A stretch of 61,999 bases of DNA from an uncultured Enterocloster sp. (GTDB lineage: Bacteria; Bacillota; Clostridia; Lachnospirales; Lachnospiraceae). Within the stretch, counting starts at the first letter, position 1. Each line of letters starts with the position of its first letter. Positions 34,498-42,993 of this stretch are shown here, one piece after another. A model generated the notes under the pieces. That model did no database searches and was not told the DNA's origin. It saw only the letters and a list, made by a program, of their open reading frames with translations. The stretch spans positions 1-61,999 of the forward strand of contig CALWQV010000005.1 of assembly GCA_944383785.1 (NCBI GenBank), given 5' to 3'. The position numbers and the translations under genes are program-made.

Positions 34498-37023
34498 ATG
34501 AGATGTGGAAATTGCGGCGCTGAATTAAAGGACGGGGACGTTTTTTGCCCGGAGTGCGGAGCCAGGATGGATGAGCCGGATTCGGACCGGACGGTGATTT
34601 TAGATGATGAGGAAGAGGCGGAGGAAGAAGTGAAAGTCCAAAAGCAGCCCCAGGCGGCGGCTTCGGAGCCGGCCCCACAGCCGGAGGATCTGTACTGCCC
34701 CAACTGCGGCATGAAGCTTCAGGCCGGGGACGTATTCTGTGACAGCTGCGGCTACCAGCTGGACGGAAAGGGAAAGAAAGGGAAAACGGGCAAGAAGGGA
34801 GGAAAGCTTCCCCTGATCCTTGGCGGCGCGGCGGCTGTGGCGGTGGTGGCCGTGGGAGGCTCTTTTGCCTTAAAGGGCCTGTCTTCCTTAGGCGGCGGCT
34901 CCGGGGATACGCCAAAGGAGCTGCTGTTTGTCAGCGACGGCAGCGTTTTCGGGGTGAATCTGAAAAAGCCCGATGAAAAGCCGGTGGAATATACGGATTC
35001 CTTCTATGAATCCGATGAGGACGACATGGGGGATGTATTCCGCATCTCCTTCCCCACGGTAAGCGGGAAGTACCGCTTTATCCCGGAAGACTATAACCCT
35101 GGGGATGGGACTTATACCCTTTGTTATCAGACCGGAAAGGAAGAGCTGGAAAAGATCGCCTCCGGCGTCCAGGGCTACTATGTGACCGGGGATCACAAGG
35201 TGGTCTATGTCAAGAATAATAACCTCTATGTATGCGAGCCGGGAGAAAAGGAAGAGAAGGTGGACTCAGATCTGAAAGTATCCCGACTGGTTCCCGACGG
35301 CCGGATGCTGGATTCGGATATGAGCGGGGTTTGGGTCAGCCAGGACGGGAAGAACCTTCTCTGGGCGGTGAATACCGGGGATGAGGACAGCGCGGACTTC
35401 TACTGCCAGGACATTGAGCTTAAAGGGGAGAAGGTGAAGCTGGCCAGCGACAGCACCCTGGTGGACCGCACGGAGAATTTTGAGTCCATTCTATTTAAAA
35501 AGGACGACGCCCTTTACCTGTCTAAGGGCATGGAAAAGGCGGAGAAGCTGGTAAGCGGTGTGGAGGACGTGATGAGCGTTGACCTGGAGAAGGAGACATT
35601 TTTCTATACCGCCAAGGGAGAGAGGGAGGCGAAGCTGGCCGATTACATTGCAGACGACATGGCGGAGGAAGACGCCCAGATGAAGGAGCCGGTGCGGTCC
35701 GATTATGAGAGGGAGTCCGGCGGATACGGGCTGCGCAGCTACTCTTACACGGTAGTGGATGATCAGTACTATGATGACCTGGAGAAATATCAGGAGAAGG
35801 AAGAGAGGGATAAGCTGAGAGAGATGATTCAGGAGATCGATGCCATCCCGATTTCCTATACGGAGCTGTATTTTTACGCGGAGGGCCAGGAAACGCTGAT
35901 CACATCGGATTACAGCAGTTACGTTACTTTCGCGAATCCCTCCTGGAGGAGCTTGACAGATCTTTCGGAGAAGAGCAAAGACTTTACTAGCTCTCTGCTC
36001 TATGAAAAGATGAAGCCCGCGGAAGAAATGGAGGGAAAGACGAAGCTTTCGGAGCTGCCCTATATTTCCGACCCGGAAGTGATGAAGGTGGCGATCGAAA
36101 GCGGAGATATTTACATTGCAGGGCTCTTCGATGCAGAGGATCAGGAGCAGGAAACCTCCTACTTCCTTTATTCCGACGGAGCGGATAAAGAGCTGGATCT
36201 GGATGGCCAGACCATCCAATCTAGTCTCTACGACGCCAAGAACAATCAGCTGGTTTTGCTGGTAGTGGATGAAGAGGAGGAAACGGCTGTGGAGGGAGAC
36301 CGGGCTGCCAGCGCGGACGATTCGGACAGCGCAGACTCCGATGAAAAGGACGAGGCTGGCGAACTGATGACCGTAAGCCTTAAGGGGGAGACGGCGGAGC
36401 TTGTCCCCTATGACGAGGACGTGTCCTCACTGGAACTGGTGTACGGGGGAAATATCTACTACCTGAAGGATGTAGGAAAAAATGGGGAAGGAGATCTCTA
36501 CCGCAGTCAGGAATCCCTGATGTATGATGTAAAAGAGATCGGCCTTTGGGCGGTTCCGGACAGCAAGGCGGTGATGGCCGTTACAGATTATGACGAGGAT
36601 AACCAGACGGGAACCTTAAATCTCCTTCGTGCGGACAGCGAGGAAGGGGAGGAAATCGCTTCGGACGTATATCTGGACGCGATCGCCTTTACGGCCTTTG
36701 GCCAGGACTGCATCTTCATGCTTTCCGATTACAGCTTTGAGCGGGGAAGCGGCGACCTGCTGTACTATGATGGAAAAGAGACAACAACCTTGGAGAGCGA
36801 TGTGGCGGCCTACTTTGCCGAGTATCCCGGAAGCGATGAAGCTGCTTACTTTTCCGGCGATAATACGGCTGTTTACTGGAATGCCGTGATCCGCAACAAG
36901 CTCTATGAAATGATCGGAAGAACCAGCGCAGGGGCAGCTGAGACAACGGCAGCAGCCTCCGAGGCGGAAGAATGGGCCAGCCCGGAAACAGAGGCGGCAT
37001 ACGACTATAACTGGTGGTATTAA
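34498..37023 (+). CDS. Double zinc-ribbon membrane protein with propeller-like outer domain, copy 1
   Basis: The 841-residue protein has two zinc ribbons (Cys3/6/17/20 and Cys67/70/81/84), joined by an acidic linker with RTVILDDEEE (Thr32). A Lys-rich stretch and one membrane helix (about 103-125) follow, then about 700 outer residues. The outer part has repeated strand-turn units (LLFVSDGSVFGVNLK, YYVTGDHKVVYVKNNNLYV, LVYGGNIYYLK) suggesting a beta-propeller. It starts at ATG 34498 after GGAGGAG and is the first of a plus-strand array. The Thr in the linker could be a kinase site read by a phosphothreonine-binding domain, but no FHA protein is in view. Family unknown. Confidence 0.85.
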   Translation: MRCGNCGAELKDGDVFCPECGARMDEPDSDRTVILDDEEEAEEEVKVQKQPQAAASEPAPQPEDLYCPNCGMKLQAGDVFCDSCGYQLDGKGKKGKTGKKGGKLPLILGGAAAVAVVAVGGSFALKGLSSLGGGSGDTPKELLFVSDGSVFGVNLKKPDEKPVEYTDSFYESDEDDMGDVFRISFPTVSGKYRFIPEDYNPGDGTYTLCYQTGKEELEKIASGVQGYYVTGDHKVVYVKNNNLYVCEPGEKEEKVDSDLKVSRLVPDGRMLDSDMSGVWVSQDGKNLLWAVNTGDEDSADFYCQDIELKGEKVKLASDSTLVDRTENFESILFKKDDALYLSKGMEKAEKLVSGVEDVMSVDLEKETFFYTAKGEREAKLADYIADDMAEEDAQMKEPVRSDYERESGGYGLRSYSYTVVDDQYYDDLEKYQEKEERDKLREMIQEIDAIPISYTELYFYAEGQETLITSDYSSYVTFANPSWRSLTDLSEKSKDFTSSLLYEKMKPAEEMEGKTKLSELPYISDPEVMKVAIESGDIYIAGLFDAEDQEQETSYFLYSDGADKELDLDGQTIQSSLYDAKNNQLVLLVVDEEEETAVEGDRAASADDSDSADSDEKDEAGELMTVSLKGETAELVPYDEDVSSLELVYGGNIYYLKDVGKNGEGDLYRSQESLMYDVKEIGLWAVPDSKAVMAVTDYDEDNQTGTLNLLRADSEEGEEIASDVYLDAIAFTAFGQDCIFMLSDYSFERGSGDLLYYDGKETTTLESDVAAYFAEYPGSDEAAYFSGDNTAVYWNAVIRNKLYEMIGRTSAGAAETTAAASEAEEWASPETEAAYDYNWWY

Positions 37024-37061
37024 GCTGACCAAAAACGGACTGGTAAGAAGGGAGAATCCTG

Positions 37062-39395
37062 ATGAAGTGTGAAAATTGCGGCGCGAAACTGAAACGGGCA
37101 GACGCATTCTGCCCGGAGTGCGGGGCTCAGGTGGTAAAAGCGCGGCGGTCTGAAAGAAAGGCCGCTGCCCCCACTGCTGCGGAACGGGGCAGAAAAAGAT
37201 TTCCATTTTCCCTTTTGATTGCCGGGGCGGTTTTGGTCGTTGCCCTGGGAGGATTTTTGGTGGTGAAGGAATTTGGGGTCTTATCCCGCCTCTTTGGAAA
37301 GGGCTCAGGGGAAATCCTCTTTGTCAGCGACGGCAGCGTTTACGGCATAAGCCTTAAGGGCTCCGGGGAAAAGCGGACGGAGTATACGGATTCTTTTTAC
37401 GGCTCGGAGGCGGCTGCCCCGGAGCGTATTGGGCGGCTGTTCTTTCCGACGGTCAGCCGGGATGGGAAGTACCGCTTTTTCCCGGAGGATTTTAACGGCC
37501 AGGAGAGAACCTTTACCCTCTGCTATCAAGAGGGCGGGGAGAAGCCTAGGCGGATCGCCTCCGACGTCCGGGGCTACCATGTGACCGGGGACAACCAGGT
37601 GGTCTATGTGAAGAATGACAGCCTTTATGTCACCAGGCCTGGGGAGCAGGAGGAAAAGGTGGATTCGGATTTGCTGGTAACCTTTAGCTCATTTTTCTAT
37701 TTTGGATTTTGGGAGGCCCGGGCTGACTACGGCCTGGCGGTCAGCAAGGATGAAAGCAAGATGGTCTGGCGCACCGATTCCGGCTGTTACTGTCAGGACA
37801 TTGACCTGGAAGAAGAGAAGGTGAAGCTGGTTTCGGATGGCTTTCTATTGGCCTATACGGAAAATTTTGAATCCCTTCTGTTCCAGAAGGACGACGGGGC
37901 CCTCTATCTCTCAAAGAACCTTAAAAAGGCGGAAAAGGTGGCCGATGACGCGGATCTGGTACTGGGGACAGACCTGGAAAAGGGGACCTTTTACTACACT
38001 GTGGTGAAAGCGGAAAACGTAAAGCTGGCCGATTATATTGAGGATGATTTAGCGGAGACGGACCGGGCCATTACAGAGCCGGTGAAATCCGATTATGAGA
38101 GGGAGGTCACCAGCGGATTTGGCACAGGGGCCTACACCCGCAGGGTGGTGGATGACCAGTATTACGATGATCTGGAGCGCTGGCAGAGAAAATTAGAGCG
38201 TGACGAGCTGAGACAGTGGCTGAAGGGGGTGGAAGTCCCTGTAAAGTATGAGGAGCTGTATTTCTGGAATAATGGAGAGGAAACACTGGTGACGTCGGAT
38301 TACGGCGGCAGAGTCGCCAGCGCGGATGTTTCCATATCCTCCATAAGGTATGATTATACGGATCTGCGGGAGAAGAGCAGTGATTTTACCGGCGTTCTGG
38401 TTTACCAAAAGTTTCCTGAGACGGAGGGAGAAAGGAAGAAGGTAAAGATGTCCGAACTTCCGGATTACCGGGAATTGGAGGATTCGGTTCAGAGGGCGGA
38501 GGAAGAAGGCGGCGTTGGGCCTTTGGAGCTTCTGGGCGTGGAGACGGTGCCAGCGACAGCTTTCGAGTCGGAATATCTCCTGTGCGTGGACGGCGTGGAA
38601 TATGATCTGGGCCTGAAGGGATGGAGCCTGGCCCAGTGGCTTTTTGATGCCAGGAGCAATCAGCTCTACTTTAGCGGCTTCAGGAGGCCCGGTGAAGACG
38701 GAGGCTATTACAGCGGAATTATGTCTGTGAACCTGGCGGATGGAGCCGGCCAGGTCAGGGAATACGCGGAGGATGCCTCGCTGAGGCTGGTCTATGGCGG
38801 GAATGTGTATTACTTCCAGGACTGGAACGCGGAAGACGGAGGGGATTTATACCGGAACGGCGAATTTGTCTGCGATGACGTGCTGGAGGTGTGGCCGGTT
38901 CCGGACAGCAACGCGGTGGTGGCGGTGACGGATTACGATGAGGACAGCCAGTCCGGCACATTAAAGCTTCTTCCGGAAAAAGGCGGGGAGGCAGTGGAGA
39001 TTGGGGCTGACGTGGATCTGACGACCTTCCCCTTCGGGGCCTATGGGGAGGACTGCATTTTCATGATTTCCGACTACAGCAGTGAGCGCAAAAGCGGGGA
39101 TCTTCTGTATTTTGACGGGAAAAAGACTAGGGTTCTTGAAAGCGATGTAACCGCTTATTTTTCCGATTACGCCGGGGATGATTTTGACGTTTCCCAGATG
39201 GGAGGAAACGGAGCCGGGTTTAATCGGACGATGAACCGCTTAAATGAGGCTAAATGGCGTGGTAAAGAGGAAGCGGAGGAAGAGCGGGCTTACGCGGAAC
39301 CGGAAGAGGCAGAGGAAGCGTGGGCATGGCCAGAGGAAGAGACGTCGGCAGCGGCAGAGGCAGCGAGCGAAGAAGCGGCAGCGGCAGGCTGGTAG
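37062..39395 (+). CDS. Zinc-ribbon membrane protein with propeller-like outer domain, copy 2
   Basis: The 777-residue paralogue starts at ATG 37062 after GGGAG, 38 bases from copy 1. It has one zinc ribbon (CENC...CPEC), an Arg/Lys-rich linker, a membrane helix (about 47-68) and the same outer domain (ILFVSDGSVYGISLK, YHVTGDNQVVYVKNDSLYV, LVYGGNVYYFQDW). It lacks the second ribbon and acidic linker of copy 1. The C-terminus is a Glu/Ala-rich tail. It is the middle member of three consecutive paralogues, which points to repeated local duplication. Confidence 0.85.
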   Translation: MKCENCGAKLKRADAFCPECGAQVVKARRSERKAAAPTAAERGRKRFPFSLLIAGAVLVVALGGFLVVKEFGVLSRLFGKGSGEILFVSDGSVYGISLKGSGEKRTEYTDSFYGSEAAAPERIGRLFFPTVSRDGKYRFFPEDFNGQERTFTLCYQEGGEKPRRIASDVRGYHVTGDNQVVYVKNDSLYVTRPGEQEEKVDSDLLVTFSSFFYFGFWEARADYGLAVSKDESKMVWRTDSGCYCQDIDLEEEKVKLVSDGFLLAYTENFESLLFQKDDGALYLSKNLKKAEKVADDADLVLGTDLEKGTFYYTVVKAENVKLADYIEDDLAETDRAITEPVKSDYEREVTSGFGTGAYTRRVVDDQYYDDLERWQRKLERDELRQWLKGVEVPVKYEELYFWNNGEETLVTSDYGGRVASADVSISSIRYDYTDLREKSSDFTGVLVYQKFPETEGERKKVKMSELPDYRELEDSVQRAEEEGGVGPLELLGVETVPATAFESEYLLCVDGVEYDLGLKGWSLAQWLFDARSNQLYFSGFRRPGEDGGYYSGIMSVNLADGAGQVREYAEDASLRLVYGGNVYYFQDWNAEDGGDLYRNGEFVCDDVLEVWPVPDSNAVVAVTDYDEDSQSGTLKLLPEKGGEAVEIGADVDLTTFPFGAYGEDCIFMISDYSSERKSGDLLYFDGKKTRVLESDVTAYFSDYAGDDFDVSQMGGNGAGFNRTMNRLNEAKWRGKEEAEEERAYAEPEEAEEAWAWPEEETSAAAEAASEEAAAAGW

Positions 39396-39442
39396 TATGG
39401 CCTGGTTTTGATGTTTGAGAAGAGAGATACGAGGAGGACAGG

Positions 39443-41403
39443 ATGATGAAGTGCGAAAATTGCGGGACAAAGCTGAAGCGGGGAGATGCTTTCTGCCCGG
39501 AGTGCGGGGCCCAGGTGATAAAAATGCGGCGGTCGGAAAGGCAGGCCATTTCCCCTTCTAAAACGATGGGGGAGGGGGGGGGGGGGGGGGGGGGGGGGGG
39601 TGGCGGGGGGGAGGGGGGGGGGGGGGGGGGGGGGGTAGAAAGCGCCGCTTTCCTGCTCTAATTGCCGGGGCGGTTTTGGCGGCGGCCTTGGGAGGTTTTC
39701 TGGCGGTGAAGGGATCTGGGATTGTATCCGGCTTTTTGGAAAAGAAACCGGAAGAAATCCTCTTTGTCAGCGACGGCGGCGTTTACGGGGTCAGCCTGGG
39801 CGGATCAAAAAGCAAGGCCAGGGAGTATACGGATTCCTTCTATGATTCGGACACAAAGACGCCGGGGCATGCGCGAAGACTGATCTTTCCCACAGTCAGC
39901 AAGGATGGGAAGTACCGCTTTTTCACGGAGGATTACGACGACCGGACAGGTACTTTTACCCTCTGCTGCCAGGCTGGCAAAAAGGAGCCGGAACGGATCG
40001 CATCCGGCGTCCATTTCTATTACGTAACAGGGGACAACCAGATCATCTATATAGAAGAAGACAGCCTTTATGTGGGCAAGCCCGGAGAGCGGGGGGAGAA
40101 GGTGGATTCGGATTTGGCGCTTCCCGACGCCTCCGCTATGTACGGGCTATTGAACCCCGAATATGATCGCGGCGCCAGCCTTGTGATCAGCCCGGATGAG
40201 GAAAAAATGATCTGGCGTACAGACTCGGGCTGGTACGGCCAGGATATCGGCCGGAAGGGGGAGAAGGTGAAGCTGGCCGGCCAGGACTGTCTGCTTTCCT
40301 CCTATACGGAGAATTTTGACTCCCTTCTGTTTTGCGGCTGGTCCAAGCCCTTTGATCTCTATCTTTCCAAAGACTTTGAAAAAGCGGAGAAAGTGGCGGG
40401 CGATGTGGCAGGCTTAAGGAGCGTTGACCTGAAAAAGGGGACGTTTTTTTATATGGATTCCGAGAACCAGCTGTATTTTTACGATCAGGGGGAGGAAGAG
40501 CTGATTGCAAAGGACTGCACCGGCTTTTTCGATGGGCCGGAGCTTTCGCCTTATGTCAATAATGGCTTCAGCCGCTATTATGATGATTACACGGATCTAA
40601 GAAACAAGAGCGGCGATTTTTCCAGCGTCCTGCTGTATCAAAAGGTTCTCTCGGGGGAAGGGGAGCAAAAGGAAGCTTACTTCCTGTATGCGGACGGGGA
40701 GGAGCATGATTTGGGCCTGGATGGATGGGACATCGACCGGTGGCTCTTTGACGCCCAGCATGATCTGCTGTACTTAAGCGGGTACGAAGGGGCTGCGGAA
40801 GAGGGAGCTGAGCCGAAATTGATGTCCGTGGATCTGTCGGACAGAGATGCCCAGGCGGTGGAATACGCAGAGAACGCTGTTCTGGAGCTGGTCTATGACG
40901 GGAATTTGTATTACCTCCAGGACTGGAACGCCGGAGACGGAGGGGATTTATACCGCAATGGGGAATTTGTGTGCGATGACGTCACGGAGGTGTGGGCGGT
41001 TCCCGGAAGCGGCGCGGTGGTGGCTGTCACAGATTATGAAAGGGACTGGGGCAGTGTGACCGGGACCCTGAATCTCCTGCCGGAGGACGGCGGGGATGAG
41101 GTGGAGATCGGCACGGACGTCCATCTGGGAACCATACCCTTTGCCGCTTATGGGGAGGACTGCATTTTCATGCTCTCCGATTACAGCATCGAGAGCGAAA
41201 GCGGTGATCTGCTGTACTATGACGGGGAAAGAACCAGAACCTTGGAGCGGGATGTGAACGCTTACTTTTGCGATTATGAGGGAGAGGATTTGAAGGTTTC
41301 CTTAATGGGCAAAACGCAGTGGGGGTATAGCTGGTTTTCTTCTAATTTCGTACAGGTCGATATGGCCATTGACCAGATTGAGAATCTCTCGCGGGAGGAC
41401 TGA
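39443..41403 (+). pseudogene. Third propeller-type zinc-ribbon paralogue, out of frame at a G tract
   Basis: The first part (39443-39661, 72 residues) starts MMKCENCG with a full ribbon (CENC...CPEC) and runs into a poly-Gly reading of the G tract before stopping. The rest (open from at least 39637 to 41403) resumes in another frame with RKRRFPALIAGAVLAAALGG, the membrane helix, and then the propeller-like domain (ILFVSDGGVYGVSL, YYVTGDNQIIYIEEDSLYV). One more base or two fewer in the tract would join them into one protein like copy 2. It is either a slipped-strand off-state, a broken gene, or a sequencing error in the G run. Confidence 0.8.
39568..39635 (+). repeat. G-rich homopolymer tract
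   Basis: The 68 bases consist of G runs of 5, 27, 2, 7 and 23, broken by single A, T, C and A. The tract lies in the linker between zinc ribbon and membrane helix of the third paralogue. The homologous place in copy 2 is ordinary coding sequence. Such runs slip easily in replication and also are a known failure mode of two-colour sequencing. Confidence 0.9.
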
Positions 41404-41449
41404 TGGAGGAAGAATGAATCGCTTTAAAAGCCTATTTCCATAATATAAC

Positions 41450-41495
41450 TTGCAAATAGTCTGGACTATTTATATAATATATTTTATAAATAGTC
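41450..41495 (+). promoter_or_regulatory. Promoter with palindromic operator before the AAA_14 gene
   Basis: TTGCAA (41450-41455) and TATAAT (41473-41478) are 17 bases apart. The palindrome AAATAGTCTGGACTATTT (41454-41471) fills the spacer with perfect eight-base arms. A further half-site AAATAGTC occurs at 41488-41495. This looks like a repressor operator; the repressor is not identified. Confidence 0.65.
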
Positions 41496-41517
41496 TAATT
41501 CGAGTTGGAGGTAAGCG

Positions 41518-42979
41518 ATGGCGATTGTAAATGATGAGCAGGTCATGAAAGTATTGCGGCAGTACAACCCTTGGTGGCGGATGCCTTCTGCCATCAAGGA
41601 AGAGAGCAAGCCGCAAAAGCGGTTAGCGTATTATGAAGCGCTAAAAATTCTGACCCATAAAAGCATCCGAAGGTTTGTTGTTTTATCCGGTATGAGGCGT
41701 GTAGGAAAGACGACCATACTGTATCAGATGATCGAACATCTGATTGATGAAGGGGTTAATCCCAGAAATATTTTATATGTTACCTTTGATAATCCGATTT
41801 TGAAGTTGATCCATGCAGAACATGTATTGTCTATTTATGAAGGAATGTACCCGTTGGAGGGGATTCGATACATTTTTTTTGATGAAGTGCAGTATACAGA
41901 AAATTGGGAACTTTGGATGAAGGTGATCTATGACAGCAGGAAAGAGGTTCGCTTGACTGCTACAGGTTCTGCCAGCCCAATTTTGGAAAAGGGAGCTGCA
42001 GACAAGTGGTACAGGCCGTTGGAGCGTTCTGAAAATCCCCACCATGTCCTTTTATGAGTACTGCAGTCTACTGGATCTTGACCAGCCTATGGTACCGGAT
42101 GACCTGCGTTTATCAGAACTTGCAGGCAAGAGTTTGTCATACTTGGGAGATTTGATGGATCAATTTACTCCACTGCAAAATCATTTTAACCGTTATCTTA
42201 CGATCGGTGGTTTTCCGGAGCTGGTGCTGGCGGATGACGATGCCTACGCCCAAAGGATGCTGAGGGAAGATGTGGTGGATAAGGTTATTAAGCGGGATGT
42301 GTTGTCACTCTTTAATATCCGAAGCCCGCTTCTGATGGAAAAGCTATTTCTTTACTTATGTATGAATGGGACGGAGATTTTCAACGCCACTACGGCGGCA
42401 AAAGAGCTGGAGAATACTTCTGTAGCAACGGTTGAAAGCTATATCAAGGCGCTTGAGATGTCCAATCTTATTTATTTGGCAAAACCAATGGATGTTGGAA
42501 GTAAGGGTGCTTTAAAGGGAAAACCGAAAATTTTTATTGCGGATGCGGCAATCTGTAATGCGGTGTTGATGGTTGACGATGTGCTTTCGGATGAGAGTGA
42601 ATTGGGGGCAATGGTGGAGACAACAGTCTACAAACATGTGCTTTCTTTCTATCAGGGCAGTTCTGCGCAGCTTGGCTATTTCAGAAAGGCGAGGGACAAC
42701 CAGAAAGAAGTTGATGTCGTGGTAGAGCTTCCCCGTCAGAAGATCCTGTGTGAAGTGAAATACCGCAATAATTCCCGCATTCCTGTCACAGATGCGATTG
42801 TTGAATTATGCCAGGATGAAAAAGCAAACGTAACCGATGCCTTTATAATAACAAAACGGCTGGACGATTTCGGTATTGCCAGGCACAAAACTGTGGTTCC
42901 GATTCTGCGCGTCCCAGCCATCGCTTTCCTCTACATGCTGGGAAAGGCAGAAGCCCAGGGGCGTAGCGGGAAGCTGTAG
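41518..42979 (+). pseudogene. AAA_14/DUF4143 ATPase gene broken by a one-base insertion
   Basis: The first part (41518-42057) has an AAA_14 ATPase domain with P-loop SGMRRVGKTT and Walker B YIFFDEVQY. The second part (42044-42979) begins MSFYEYC and carries the DUF4143 region ending in a nuclease-like EVKYR core. Removing one A near 42003-42004 restores GAADSGTGRWSVLKIP before MSFYEY, the usual sequence in the family. The intact gene would encode about 486 residues. It sits inside the zinc-ribbon array with its own promoter, so it probably inserted there as a cassette. A sequencing error is possible. Confidence 0.85.
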
Positions 42980-42993
42980 ATGGAGGAAGAATA

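Noticed and set aside
36616-37206. Long minus-strand ORF opposite the propeller-type genes
   Set aside because: It is antisense to two well supported genes, with low-complexity Cys/Arg/Pro-rich text typical of shadow frames in GC-rich DNA.
39568-39635. Collagen-like or poly-Gly protein domain
   Set aside because: The poly-Gly text is only the reading of a G homopolymer, with no Gly-X-Y pattern; the tract is better seen as a slippage site or artefact.
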